IMG/VR virus record: IMGVR_UViG_3300005608_000001
Span: 1 to 45,347 of that record
Length of the DNA: 45,347 bases
Origin: a virus
Direction: 5' to 3' (one strand)
The position numbers and the translations under genes were made by a program. Of the stretch, positions 5,636-14,689 are shown one piece after another. Below the pieces are notes generated by a model, which worked only from the letters and a program-made list of their open reading frames with translations, was not told the DNA's origin and ran no database searches. Position 1 is the stretch's first letter, and each line of letters starts with the position of its first letter.

Positions 5636-7964
5636 TTTTGCGCGGCAATTAAAAGCTGAAGCTAATCAACGTGAGATAGGTAGGCTTAAGAACACTAACG
5701 CAACTGTAAAAGCTGAACAGCGCAGTTATGCAAGTAATACTATCTACGGTCAAACAATACTTAAACACCATACAGAATTAATAGCTCAAGAGATAAAAGA
5801 TAGATTACATTTATTGAGGCGCGGCAAAGCGGCTGTTGATGCTGTTGTAGTTAATAAACATTTAAAAGAATCAAATCACGATACCTTAGCGGTTATCGGC
5901 ATGAAAGTAATGCTAGATGTACTGGGTAAAGAGTCAAAGCCAGTGCTAGCTGATCTCACTGTTCCGCTGGGTCAAGCTGTTGAGGTCGAGCTGCGCTTAT
6001 CTCACTATTTTGCTATCAATCCTGATTTATATAAAAGGATCGAAAAGTCTTTTCACTCATCTACAGGAACAAGACAAAAAGCAAGTGTATTTAGATTACG
6101 ATTTAACAAAGCTGAAGTCGAGTGGAAAACATGGACAAGAAGAGAACGACATGTCATCGGATCATTCTTGCTGGACTGTATAAATAGAAAGACTCACTGG
6201 GTTAAGAAAGAAACAATCACCCAAGGTAAGAAGTCAAAGAAAACATGTATGCGATACAGCGAAGCATTTCTTGTATTAAAAGAAGCAATCATATCTAAAG
6301 CACAACATCTAGCTTTCAATGCTGAACCTATGTTTTGTGAGCCACTCGATTGGAGTAATGAAGAGTCTGGAGGTTGGCTAACAAGTGAAGTCAAAGATAT
6401 GTTTCCACTTGTCAGAACACACTATGGGTCATTACCAAGATGTAAGCAGGGAGAGATTCCGATTCGCGCTTTGAACAACATGCAACATGTAAAGTTCAAG
6501 GTAGATAAGAATACCCTTGCTGTTGTCAAGTGGGCTAAAGACACTGGACAGACAATCGGCAAGTTTCGCATTGAGAAACGTAAAGACTTTACAGCTACAC
6601 TTCCTGACAACCCATCAGAAGAAGAGGTAAAGGATTACAAACGTCTAAGACGTGACATTGAAAACTTTAATGCACAACTCGAACAAAAGAATTACAGGAC
6701 ACTTGAGACTGTAATGATTGCGGATAAATTTGCTGAAGAGTCCAAGTTCTATATCCCAAGTTCATTCGGCTACCGAGGAAGGATCTATTGCCTCACACAC
6801 TATTTGAATCCTCAAGGTACTGATCTCGATAAGTCGCTCTTGCTTTTTGCGGATGAGTCTCCAGTAGATGAATACTGGATGGCTTTCCATTGCGCCACTA
6901 CACATGGTCTTGATAAAGAATCTTTATTAGATCGTGTGGCATGGACAAGAGCGAACACAGACCACATTACCAAAGTGGCTACTAACCCAATAGAACACAG
7001 AGACTTATGGATTACCGCAGAAGAACCTTGGACACACTTACAGAGTTGTTACTGGTATTGGTTATGTTGTATTGCCAAAAAAAGCAAGACATCAGGATTG
7101 ATGATTGGCATTGATGCAACATGTTCAGCCTTACAACATTTGTCCGCTGCTACTCGTTCGTACAGTGGTGGTTCACTTGTCAACTTGACACCCTCAGATA
7201 AACCTAAAGATGGTTATGCAGTTGTGGCAGAAGTATCTAAAAAATACATACGTCCAGAGCTACATAAATACATTGATAGGAAAACTGTTAAACGGGTGTG
7301 TATGACTACATCGTATGGTCTTACATATAGATCAGCCAAAGGTTACATAAGAGAAGCATTGATTGATAAAGGCTGTGACTTGTCACAAGCTGGAGTCCTC
7401 AAAGAAGTTACCGACGCAGTGTATCGCAAAGCAGTGCCAGAAGTATTCGACGGTGCTATCAAGCTTATGAACTTTTGGCGGTCTATTCCAAAACAAATAC
7501 TAGATTCACGCGACCACATTCAGTGGACAACGCCAAGTGGATTTAATGTAATACAGGATCTCAGGTTCTCACAAACAACAAGAGTTGACACGCGACTAAT
7601 GGGATCAGTCATTGCATGCCAACTCGCTACTGGATTTGGTAAGCCCGATATGCAACATCACATCGGAGCTATATCACCTAATATAGTACACAGTTGGGAC
7701 AGCTCGTTAATACATTTAGTATTCAGCGATGCAATGTTTACAAACGGTAACATTCCGTTTGCCTGTGTACATGATTGTGTACTAGCTAGATCATCTGACA
7801 TGACGATGATAAGTAAGTTAGTACGTCAAAAGTTTGTTGACATGTACAGCACTGATATTTTAAAAGATTGGTGTGACCAAGTGAACGTGACATTCGATGA
7901 AAGTGTCATGGTAAATACTCTTGATGTCAGTCAAGTGTTACAAAGTGATTACTTTTTTTGTTGA
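5607..7964 (+). CDS. T7-type single-subunit RNA polymerase
   Basis: 785 residues from 5607; a second ATG at 5619 has GGAG just before it and may be the real start. Catalytic motifs match T7 gp1. Motif A is GIDATCSALQHLS with Asp503. Motif B is KTVKRVCMTTSYG with Lys562 and Tyr570, the same 8-residue spacing as T7 Lys631/Tyr639. Motif C is CVHDCV with Asp723. T7 polymerase is 883 residues, so this one has a shorter N-terminal region, as is usual for cyanophage relatives. It would transcribe the middle and late genes from phage-specific promoters, which I could not define by eye. It lies in the early block after a double terminator. Confidence 0.97.
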   Translation: MSGAMDLLYDFARQLKAEANQREIGRLKNTNATVKAEQRSYASNTIYGQTILKHHTELIAQEIKDRLHLLRRGKAAVDAVVVNKHLKESNHDTLAVIGMKVMLDVLGKESKPVLADLTVPLGQAVEVELRLSHYFAINPDLYKRIEKSFHSSTGTRQKASVFRLRFNKAEVEWKTWTRRERHVIGSFLLDCINRKTHWVKKETITQGKKSKKTCMRYSEAFLVLKEAIISKAQHLAFNAEPMFCEPLDWSNEESGGWLTSEVKDMFPLVRTHYGSLPRCKQGEIPIRALNNMQHVKFKVDKNTLAVVKWAKDTGQTIGKFRIEKRKDFTATLPDNPSEEEVKDYKRLRRDIENFNAQLEQKNYRTLETVMIADKFAEESKFYIPSSFGYRGRIYCLTHYLNPQGTDLDKSLLLFADESPVDEYWMAFHCATTHGLDKESLLDRVAWTRANTDHITKVATNPIEHRDLWITAEEPWTHLQSCYWYWLCCIAKKSKTSGLMIGIDATCSALQHLSAATRSYSGGSLVNLTPSDKPKDGYAVVAEVSKKYIRPELHKYIDRKTVKRVCMTTSYGLTYRSAKGYIREALIDKGCDLSQAGVLKEVTDAVYRKAVPEVFDGAIKLMNFWRSIPKQILDSRDHIQWTTPSGFNVIQDLRFSQTTRVDTRLMGSVIACQLATGFGKPDMQHHIGAISPNIVHSWDSSLIHLVFSDAMFTNGNIPFACVHDCVLARSSDMTMISKLVRQKFVDMYSTDILKDWCDQVNVTFDESVMVNTLDVSQVLQSDYFFC

Positions 7965-7965
7965 T

Positions 7966-8118
7966 ATGAGGAAAGATAAACAACCGCCAGAGAACGCAAC
8001 CTTAGTTCAGCGCATAGAATTTTATGTCCAAACAGATCAGATAGTAAAGGCGAAAGCCCTTGCTACTGTTGGCGATACACTTGAAGAAGCGTATAGCTGG
8101 GATACAGAATTTATATAA
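7966..8118 (+). CDS. small hypothetical protein after RNA polymerase
   Basis: 50 residues, MRKDKQPPENATLVQRIEFY..., ending EEAYSWDTEFI. The ATG at 7966 follows the polymerase stop by one base. The frame is open upstream, but earlier starts lie inside the polymerase gene. Acidic and helical C-terminus. No known family. Confidence 0.55.
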   Translation: MRKDKQPPENATLVQRIEFYVQTDQIVKAKALATVGDTLEEAYSWDTEFI

Positions 8119-8195
8119 AATGATACTTTTCTTAGTATAAAGACTCTAGGTTATTGTTACGAACTGGACTAAGATGTGCAAAAAGCGAGCTAATC

Positions 8196-8203
8196 GTGTA
8201 CAC
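8196..8203. promoter_or_regulatory. GTGTACAC palindrome 11 bases before the regulator start
   Basis: The octamer lies between the stop of the small gene and the winged-helix regulator, just upstream of its start. The same octamer occurs in the leaders at 5357-5364 and 22194-22201. The rest of 8119-8214 contains a TATAAA (8136-8141) and no gene. An autoregulatory operator is possible but unproven. Confidence 0.35.
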
Positions 8204-8214
8204 TAAGGAAAGCG

Positions 8215-8565
8215 ATGCCTATACCAATCACTAACAATTCCGCACATAAAGCACACATGGTCATTGAGCTGTTACGTTCATCAGGTGAACGAGAGTTTCC
8301 AATGCAACTTGCGTCTTGTTTCTTTTATGTTGCTGCACATGATGGTTGTGAACAGTCCGACTTGATCGACGCTGTAAACATAAGTCATTCATCAGTATCT
8401 AGAAATGTGTCATGGCTTGGTAGTAAACACCGCCTTGATAATAGGAAAGGTTTAGAATTGGTACGCCGTGAGCGTAATCCTAAAAATTACAAATCTTGGC
8501 TGCTTTTCCTTACACCAAAGGGAAGGCAATGGGCGAAGCAGATTGAAAACATCATCACTACTTAG
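8215..8565 (+). CDS. winged-helix (MarR-like) transcriptional regulator
   Basis: 116 residues. A hydrophobic helical N-terminus is followed by a clear helix-turn-helix with EQSDLIDAVNISHSSVSRNVSWL (about residues 46-68). A basic wing follows (LVRRERNPKNYKSWLLFLTPKGR), which is the usual MarR-type order including the terminal LTxKGR. It would bind DNA as a dimer. It directly precedes the integrase gene (3-base gap), so it may control integration or the early genes. Similar genes occupy this spot in other marine T7-like phages. Confidence 0.8.
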   Translation: MPIPITNNSAHKAHMVIELLRSSGEREFPMQLASCFFYVAAHDGCEQSDLIDAVNISHSSVSRNVSWLGSKHRLDNRKGLELVRRERNPKNYKSWLLFLTPKGRQWAKQIENIITT

Positions 8566-8568
8566 CTC

Positions 8569-9558
8569 ATGTCCAGACAAATTACAGTTAAGGACTGTGT
8601 AGATCACACAGCCCGATCACACTGGAAAAACATGCGAAGTTACAAAACTAGCATGATGTACGCAAAACTATTTATGGATTGCAGAAGTCCATCAACACCT
8701 ATTAAAAAGATGTTGAAGGGCGATTATTGGATAAAGACTCAGAACATGCTTCTTGACGATCATCCACGCTGGACACATGCGACTGTGAATAGAACAATCA
8801 CGGCGGCTCGCACAGCAATCAACAAGGCTCGCAAAGCTGGACTACATGACATGAATCTTCCTGAGATTGACAAGTTGAAGGAAAACAAATGTCGTATGGT
8901 ATGGCTTACACGTCACCAAGTTGATAATTTAGCGGCAACCGCTGAAGAAATCTTTGACATGAAAGATTTAAAGGAAGCGATTCTTGTTAGTGCCTACACA
9001 GGTATAAGACAAGATGAACTACTTAAATTAAGAGTCAAAGATCTAGACCAACACCATAAATCTTTGCATGTAGGTGGTATGCAGTATCTAGTTACAAAAG
9101 CTAATGAGATACGGCATTTACCCGTAGGCGAGATCAATAGGGTTTGGGATATATTAGTGAGTAGGACAACTCACCTAGATTCACGAGACAGAATCTTCGG
9201 AGACTGTTGGCGTAATGGTCAAGCATTGCGTAGACAATTCTATAAAGTCCGTGACTATTGTGGATTAGACGATGGTGTAGTTTGGCATACACTTCGCCAT
9301 AGTTACGGAACTTGGTTGGCAGAGACTGAATCGGTTAGTACGATTCAAGCTTTGATGGGACATGCTAATAGCACAACCACTGAGCGTTATGTAAAGGTCA
9401 ACCCAACCAGACTCAGAACAGCATTATCTTCACTGAATGACAAACAGCCAAATGAGTTTTCAGTATCAGAAGATGTGATTACCGAATTGAAAGCACAGAT
9501 CAAAAAAGAATTGATGCTGGAGCTTCTCAATAAGGACAAAACCAGCTTAACCGCTTAG
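8569..9558 (+). CDS. int: tyrosine site-specific integrase
   Basis: 329 residues with the full tyrosine recombinase set: Arg147 (YTGIRQDEL), likely Lys177, His240 and Arg243 (HTLRHSYG), His265 (LMGHANSTTT) and nucleophile Tyr274 (ERYV). The N-terminal 100 residues form the core-binding domain. It would join attP to a host site; the tRNA-Leu gene at 3576-3657 is the obvious attP candidate. All catalytic residues are intact, so it may be active. T7-like cyanophages often carry an integrase after the RNA polymerase gene, although most are known only as lytic. Confidence 0.95.
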   Translation: MSRQITVKDCVDHTARSHWKNMRSYKTSMMYAKLFMDCRSPSTPIKKMLKGDYWIKTQNMLLDDHPRWTHATVNRTITAARTAINKARKAGLHDMNLPEIDKLKENKCRMVWLTRHQVDNLAATAEEIFDMKDLKEAILVSAYTGIRQDELLKLRVKDLDQHHKSLHVGGMQYLVTKANEIRHLPVGEINRVWDILVSRTTHLDSRDRIFGDCWRNGQALRRQFYKVRDYCGLDDGVVWHTLRHSYGTWLAETESVSTIQALMGHANSTTTERYVKVNPTRLRTALSSLNDKQPNEFSVSEDVITELKAQIKKELMLELLNKDKTSLTA

Positions 9559-9568
9559 GTTATAATTA

Positions 9569-9639
9569 ACAGTAGATCTCGGCTAATTGCTTTAGTTGTG
9601 TTTAGTGGGTTAGCCGAGATCCCTTGCTATCGCTACTGT
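9569..9639. other. long inverted repeat after the integrase gene
   Basis: GATCTCGGCTAA (9575-9586) and TTAGCCGAGATC (9610-9621) are perfect 12-bp inverted repeats around a 23-base loop. An outer ACAGTA (9569-9574) matches TACTGT (9634-9639). There is no T run, so it is not a simple terminator. It begins 11 bases past the integrase stop. Possible roles are an arm-type integrase or excision site, an RNA stabiliser, or a processing hairpin. Confidence 0.6.
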
Positions 9640-9703
9640 CTCAAATGCACACGCTGGTTTTAGGTTCTGACATAAATAAGTCCACTTAACCAAACGAAAA
9701 ACC

Positions 9704-9743
9704 ACCAAGTACAGTTAACATCTAGACTGTGCTTGGTTTTTTT
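9704..9743 (+). terminator. strong intrinsic terminator after the integrase operon
   Basis: ACCAAGTACAGT (9704-9715) pairs with ACTGTGCTTGGT (9726-9737), 12 bp with one G-T wobble, followed by a T7 run. It separates the early/integration block from the replication genes. Confidence 0.9.
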
Positions 9744-9775
9744 GTGTCTATTCTCAATTACAGGTATAACCTAAA

Positions 9776-9943
9776 ATGAGCTGTACAAAACCAGTTACTA
9801 AAACACAGCGGGAAATAGACCGCATGAGTGCCAAAGAGTACTCTTTTTTTTTGGCTCATGGCGATGACGCTTTGGACAAAGAAAAAATGACCAACGACGA
9901 GTACGACGAGTACTTGAAATCTAATCTCATATTTGACATCTAA
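9776..9943 (+). CDS. small acidic hypothetical protein before SSB
   Basis: 55 residues, MSCTKPVTKTQREIDRMSAK..., ending KSNLIFDI, with an acidic second half (DDALDKEK, NDEYDEY). The stop overlaps the SSB start (TAATG). It is the first gene after the terminator at 9743, so it heads the replication transcript. Unknown family. Confidence 0.6.
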   Translation: MSCTKPVTKTQREIDRMSAKEYSFFLAHGDDALDKEKMTNDEYDEYLKSNLIFDI

Positions 9944-10509
9944 TGGCTAACGAGTATATCTTCCCAACCAAACTAGAAGGGTTCATTCGTCTTGATGAAA
10001 ATGGTGGTAAATACAACAACCGCTGTTTCTCATTTCAAATAGATTCCGAAACGCAAAAGAAAATGGACGCTGATCGGGAACAACTTCTTAAATGGTTGGA
10101 TACAAAACCAAATACAAAAGGTGCTATTACCAGACCCGCAAAGTGGGAAGGTAAAGACGTTGTTTCATACAATTACGACGGCGAAAAACAGAAAGCACCA
10201 ATCTTTGTTGATACAGATGGGACACCTTTATCAAAAGAGGTTCTCAAATCACTAAGCAAAGGTACAGAAGTACAACTTATTGTGCAACAGAAACCTTATT
10301 GTGTCAGTGGTGTAAAGGGTACAAGCTTTCAAGTTATAGCTGCAAGAGTTCATAAGCTTGTCACATACTCAGGTGCAACTGATAAAGGTGAGCTGTCTAT
10401 TGATGACATCAACAGTATGTTTCTTAAGACAGAAGGCTACAAACAGGAGCAACCAGTAGTGACCGCTGAACCCAGCAGTTATGAACCAGCCTATGAAGTT
10501 GATTTCTAA
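9943..10509 (+). CDS. single-stranded DNA-binding protein (T7 gp2.5-like)
   Basis: 188 residues with an OB-fold-like beta-rich body and a strongly acidic tail ending in Phe (SYEPAYEVDF). That tail is the hallmark of gp2.5, where it contacts polymerase and helicase. Position directly before endonuclease I and the primase-helicase matches T7 order 2.5, 3, 4. The body contains GKYNNRCFSFQID and a central region rich in Lys and Tyr. It would coat lagging-strand ssDNA and promote annealing. Confidence 0.8.
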   Translation: MANEYIFPTKLEGFIRLDENGGKYNNRCFSFQIDSETQKKMDADREQLLKWLDTKPNTKGAITRPAKWEGKDVVSYNYDGEKQKAPIFVDTDGTPLSKEVLKSLSKGTEVQLIVQQKPYCVSGVKGTSFQVIAARVHKLVTYSGATDKGELSIDDINSMFLKTEGYKQEQPVVTAEPSSYEPAYEVDF

Positions 10510-10898
10510 TGGTCTATCGCTCAGGATTGGAAGAGCGTGTTGCAAAAGTCTTTGATATAAATAAAATTCCTTACCAATACGAGAGTAAGAAATATAAATA
10601 CGTTATCGAAAGTAACTATACACCCGACTTCTTTGTTGGTGACATGGTTATCGAAGTGAAAGGTTTCTTTAAACCTGAGCAAAGACGCAAGATGTTGGCA
10701 GTAAAAAAACAACATCCTGAGTTAGATATACGCATGATATTCCAACGCAATAACACATTAAGTAAATCATCCAAAACAAGCTATGGAGATTGGTGCGACA
10801 AGCATGGATTTCCGTGGTGCATATTCCCACACATACCAAAGGATTGGTTCAATGAGTTACCACCATCTAATCACAAGAAAACCAGCACAAAGCAATGA
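10509..10898 (+). CDS. endonuclease I, Holliday-junction resolvase (T7 gp3-like)
   Basis: 129 residues (T7 gp3 is 149). PD-(D/E)xK nuclease signature: an early Glu in SGLEERVAK, then NYTPDFF with the catalytic Asp, then VIEVKGFF with Glu and Lys. The C-terminal part includes WCDKHGFPW. It resolves branched DNA and, in T7, degrades host DNA to feed nucleotide pools. It overlaps the upstream and downstream genes by one or a few dozen bases, in the usual T7 order. Confidence 0.92.
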   Translation: MVYRSGLEERVAKVFDINKIPYQYESKKYKYVIESNYTPDFFVGDMVIEVKGFFKPEQRRKMLAVKKQHPELDIRMIFQRNNTLSKSSKTSYGDWCDKHGFPWCIFPHIPKDWFNELPPSNHKKTSTKQ

Positions 10899-11022
10899 CC
10901 ATTTATTCCTTGCTTTGGACGCATGGGTTGAACAATTTGAGGGTGAGATTCCCTTTCAAGAAATCATCGAGGTGATGAGAGATTACGTCGAGATCGCCGA
11001 TGATTATGGATTATCAAAATGA
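10852..11022 (+). CDS. small conserved-looking hypothetical protein
   Basis: 56 residues from the ATG at 10852 (MSYHHLITRKPAQSND...), ending in an acidic helix EVMRDYVEIADDYGLSK. The first 47 bases overlap the endonuclease I gene and the last 23 overlap the primase-helicase. The helix-rich acidic C-terminus carries most of the recognisable sequence. No function known; nested between two replication genes. Confidence 0.6.
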   Translation: MSYHHLITRKPAQSNDHLFLALDAWVEQFEGEIPFQEIIEVMRDYVEIADDYGLSK

Positions 11023-12631
11023 ATTTATTAGGCACGAACCTTGTCCTTTCTGTAGTAGCAGCGATGCCTTTGCTGTTTATTCAGACGGATCAGGCTATTG
11101 CTTCTCATGTGGTACGCATCGTCGCAGTGAAGGAGTCAAGGATTTGTTTTTACAACAAACGCACACTAGAAAAAGTACGAGCATGTCACACGCTGAAGCC
11201 AGTGAAACTAGAAGAGTACAGTACGATGGAGACTTCGCCAGAATCTCATCTAGAAATATAACCGAGGACACTTGCAGAAAATTTAATGTCAGGGTCGATA
11301 CTACACGGAATATTATCAAGTTCCCTTACTATTCCGACACGGGCGCGATTGTCGCGTACAAGGAGAGAACGAAAGCTAAAGGTTTTAGTTGGAAGGGCAA
11401 GAACAAGGATCACAGGTTATTTGGTCAACATTTATTTGGCAGTGGTAAAACTATTGTCATAGTTGAAGGAGAACTTGATGCCCTTGCCACCTTCCAAGCT
11501 AGACCAAACTGGGCTGTAGTCTCTGTTGACTGTGGTGCAAAGGCAGCAAAGAAATCTTTACTGTCTCAACTAGATTACTTGCTTGGCTTTGATGAGATCG
11601 TTCTCATGTTTGACAATGACCAAGCTGGTACAGATGCCACAGCAGAATGTGTTACTCTGTTCCCTCCCGACAGAGTTTATATTGCAGCCCTTGGGACATA
11701 CAAAGATGCTTGCGAAGCATTGATAGCAAAAGATAGTGAGGCAATACGCCAAGCTATCTGGAATAAGAAATCATATTCACCTAAATCTATTGTTGATGGA
11801 CGTGATCTTTTTGATCTAGTTAGTAAACCATTACACGGCAAAGATGCTGATTATCCATACAAAGCTGTAAACGAAATGACATCTGGACTACGCTTCGGTG
11901 AGCTGGTATGTCTAACGTCAGGCAGTGGCGTGGGTAAGAGTACGATTTGTGGTGAAATATCACAGGCGTTAGTCGATCAAGATTTTAAAATCGGGTACAT
12001 TGCGCTTGAAGAAAGTGTACAGCGTACAGCATTACGGCTGATGAGTGTGGTTGCTAATAAACCATTACACCTTAACAACGACATACCAACAGAAGAACTA
12101 AGGTCAGCCTTTGATAAATCTATTGGTACAGGACAAGTGTTATTGCGTGATGGATTTGGAAGTGTTGATCCAAAGTCAATACTAAATGACATGCGTTACT
12201 TGGTGAACCAAGGAGTGCAGTGGATCATACTAGATCACCTAAGCATATTGTTGTCAGCAAATGAATCAAACGATGAGCGACAACTGATAGATAGAACAAT
12301 GACGCAGCTCCGATGTTTTGTTGAAGAGACAAACATAGGAATGATACTCGTATCACACTTGCGTCGTAGTCAATCAGATAAGGGACATGAGGATGGCAAC
12401 GCTATATCTCTGAGCCAGTTGAGAGGCAGTGGATCTATAGGTCAGTTAAGCGATATTTGTTTAGGTGTGATCCGCTCAGTTAGTAGTGGTGACAATACAT
12501 CTAAGGTTGTTTGTCTTAAGAATAGATTCAATGGACAGACAGGTGAGTGTGGCAATCTCATATACCAGAAAGAAACTGGAAGATTAATAGAACATCCAAC
12601 CGCACTAAATACAGATTATGAATCGTTTTAA
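11000..12631 (+). CDS. primase-helicase (T7 gp4-like)
   Basis: 543 residues. The N-terminal zinc-binding domain has Cys15, Cys18, Cys34 and Cys37 (CPFC...CFSC). A TOPRIM primase domain has EGELDAL at about 156-162 and an acidic MFDNDQAG. The C-terminal RecA-like hexameric helicase has Walker A GSGVGKST at about 308-315 and Walker B WIILDHLS. It unwinds the fork 5' to 3' and lays down primers for DNA polymerase. A second ATG at 11006 is an alternative start. It overlaps the thioredoxin gene by 14 bases. Confidence 0.96.
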   Translation: MIMDYQNEFIRHEPCPFCSSSDAFAVYSDGSGYCFSCGTHRRSEGVKDLFLQQTHTRKSTSMSHAEASETRRVQYDGDFARISSRNITEDTCRKFNVRVDTTRNIIKFPYYSDTGAIVAYKERTKAKGFSWKGKNKDHRLFGQHLFGSGKTIVIVEGELDALATFQARPNWAVVSVDCGAKAAKKSLLSQLDYLLGFDEIVLMFDNDQAGTDATAECVTLFPPDRVYIAALGTYKDACEALIAKDSEAIRQAIWNKKSYSPKSIVDGRDLFDLVSKPLHGKDADYPYKAVNEMTSGLRFGELVCLTSGSGVGKSTICGEISQALVDQDFKIGYIALEESVQRTALRLMSVVANKPLHLNNDIPTEELRSAFDKSIGTGQVLLRDGFGSVDPKSILNDMRYLVNQGVQWIILDHLSILLSANESNDERQLIDRTMTQLRCFVEETNIGMILVSHLRRSQSDKGHEDGNAISLSQLRGSGSIGQLSDICLGVIRSVSSGDNTSKVVCLKNRFNGQTGECGNLIYQKETGRLIEHPTALNTDYESF

Positions 12632-12923
12632 CAAAGCGAGCGTTGCTGTGTTGTTTAAAAAGACAGGGTGTAAACCTTGTAAAGTAGCACAGAAAAACTT
12701 AAGAGAATTACTTCTTGAAAAAGAAAAGTTAGGAGAGTTTATCAAAGTATTAGATATAGAACACCACACAGCCTTACGAGGTGTTTACTGTCTTGAAATG
12801 TTTCCCACATTATTAATACTTGACCCACACGGACAAGAAATAAAAAGGACAGTTGGTGCTAAGAATCTTACAAAAGAATACTTTGAGACAGCACTTACAG
12901 AAATCAAAAAGGGTAGGTCGTGA
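12618..12923 (+). CDS. thioredoxin-like protein, probable polymerase partner or reductant
   Basis: 101 residues with active site TGCKPCK (Cys18 and Cys21) and the cis-Pro loop EMFPTLLIL, the two defining thioredoxin features. The CKPC dipeptide differs from the common CGPC. It lies between helicase and DNA polymerase, overlapping both. T7 polymerase recruits host thioredoxin as its processivity factor, so a phage copy adjacent to the polymerase suggests the same use. It could equally supply electrons to the phage ribonucleotide reductase downstream. Which role applies cannot be told from sequence. Confidence 0.85.
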   Translation: MNRFNKASVAVLFKKTGCKPCKVAQKNLRELLLEKEKLGEFIKVLDIEHHTALRGVYCLEMFPTLLILDPHGQEIKRTVGAKNLTKEYFETALTEIKKGRS

Positions 12924-14689
12924 ACTTACTATTTGATATAGAAACAAATGGCTTGCTTGATGAAGGTGATACTGTTCACTGTCTTGTATTAAAAGACTTG
13001 GACACAGGTTGCATAAATCGTTACGACGAAACAGGTAAGCATGATCGCATAGCAGAAGGAGTAAAAGCCCTGATGTATGCAGATACTATATGGGGTCATA
13101 ACGTGATCGCATTTGATATACCATTTATTATTAAATGTTTTCCATATTTTAAAAACTACACAGCCAAGGTATATGACACCTTGATAATGTCGAGAATGTT
13201 TTTTACTGATCTATTAGATCGAGACTTCCGAAACAAACCACCAAACATGCCAGCCCAAATGTATGGGAGACACGGCTTAGAAGCTTGGGGTTACAGACTC
13301 GGAGTACTAAAATCTGAATACGGTAAAAGCTTAGATGGTGATTGGTCAACATATACACCCGACATGCTTGAATATTGTGTAGCAGACGTTGAAGCTAATA
13401 CACCGCTTGTTGAATTATTTAAGCCAAAGATAGCTGTTCACGAGACATCAATCGGACTCGAAACAGAATGTGCAAAAGTAATGCAATGGCAATGGGAAGA
13501 AGGTTTTCCATTTGATGTAGCAAAAGCACATAAGTTAGAAACAAAATTAAGGATAGAATTGGAGACGCTTTCAGACGAAATGCGATCTACATTTCCGCAT
13601 GTAGACGGAGGTAACTTTACACCCGCTCGCCCTAACCAAAACAAAGGGTATGTAACGGGTGCTGAGTTTTGCAGACTTCGAGAGTTCAATCCAACCAGTA
13701 GACAACATATAGCTTTTGCTTTTCAAAACTTTCGAGGATGGGAAGCTATAGAAAAAACAGATACAGGTAAACCAAAAATTGATGAAAAAGTGTTGATGGA
13801 ACTCGGCACAAATGAGTCAAAAAAATTTGCTCGTATTTTGGAATTACAAAAAGCCCTTGGTCAGCTATCAGAAGGACAAAATGCGTGGCTCAAACTTGTT
13901 GATAAGACAGGTAAGATTCACCACTCTTGTTCACTAGCTACCAACACATTTAGACAAGCACACTACAGACCAAATCTTTCTCAGGTAAACAGTGCAGAAG
14001 AGTATAGAGAACTCTTTCATGCTGGAGCTGGACGAGTACAAGTAGGAGCTGATGCAAGCCAGCTCGAATTGCGCGGACTTGGACATTATTTATCACTGTT
14101 TGATGGTGGTGAATTTAGTAAAGAAGTTGTAGAGGGTGATATTCATACAAGACTTGCAAAAATTTACGGTACAAGCCGTCAAGTCTCAAAGACTGTTACA
14201 TATTGCATGATCTATGGTGGGGGTGACTTCAAGATAGGTCTAAGTGCTGGTTTCGATAAAAAGAAAGCTGCAAAAGAAGGTAAAAGAATCAGAGCTGCTG
14301 TATTAGAAAACCTAAAAGGCTACAAACAACTACAACAAGCAATACAAGAGAAAGCTAGGTTCGGTGTACTCAAAGCACTCGATGGTAGACCCTTGAGAAT
14401 AGGTGATAAAAAACACGTTGCCATGAACTACCTCATCCAAAGTGCTGGGGCAATTATTTGTAAAACTTGGCTCGTTGAATCAATAAAAAAACTAAAGGCA
14501 CAACATGTAGATTTTGTACCTTTGGCATTTGTACATGATGAAATACAACTATCAGTACACCCAAAAGATACATACGAAGCAAAAAAAATATTAGAGGAGA
14601 CAATTATTGACGTACGAGCAATGCTCGCTTTTCGATGCGAACTTGCCGCTGAATCAAAGTCAGGACTTACATGGTGGGATTGCCACTAA
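12920..14689 (+). CDS. family A DNA polymerase (T7 gp5-like)
   Basis: 589 residues, GTG start overlapping the thioredoxin stop. The 3'-5' exonuclease domain begins at the N-terminus with LLFDIETNGL and has a later EYCVADVEANTPL. The polymerase domain has motif A GADASQLELRGL, motif B RQVSKTVTYCMIYGGG and motif C FVHDEIQL, all intact. T7 gp5 is 704 residues. The shorter length leaves room for only a small thumb insertion (around FTPARPNQNKGYVTG), which bears on whether it can bind the adjacent thioredoxin as T7 does. The 3' end overlaps the endonuclease VII gene by about 80 bases. Confidence 0.96.
   Translation: MNLLFDIETNGLLDEGDTVHCLVLKDLDTGCINRYDETGKHDRIAEGVKALMYADTIWGHNVIAFDIPFIIKCFPYFKNYTAKVYDTLIMSRMFFTDLLDRDFRNKPPNMPAQMYGRHGLEAWGYRLGVLKSEYGKSLDGDWSTYTPDMLEYCVADVEANTPLVELFKPKIAVHETSIGLETECAKVMQWQWEEGFPFDVAKAHKLETKLRIELETLSDEMRSTFPHVDGGNFTPARPNQNKGYVTGAEFCRLREFNPTSRQHIAFAFQNFRGWEAIEKTDTGKPKIDEKVLMELGTNESKKFARILELQKALGQLSEGQNAWLKLVDKTGKIHHSCSLATNTFRQAHYRPNLSQVNSAEEYRELFHAGAGRVQVGADASQLELRGLGHYLSLFDGGEFSKEVVEGDIHTRLAKIYGTSRQVSKTVTYCMIYGGGDFKIGLSAGFDKKKAAKEGKRIRAAVLENLKGYKQLQQAIQEKARFGVLKALDGRPLRIGDKKHVAMNYLIQSAGAIICKTWLVESIKKLKAQHVDFVPLAFVHDEIQLSVHPKDTYEAKKILEETIIDVRAMLAFRCELAAESKSGLTWWDCH

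Noticed and set aside
12920-14689. Possible frameshift or intein in the DNA polymerase
   Set aside because: Exonuclease and all three polymerase motifs lie in one frame; only the length is short.
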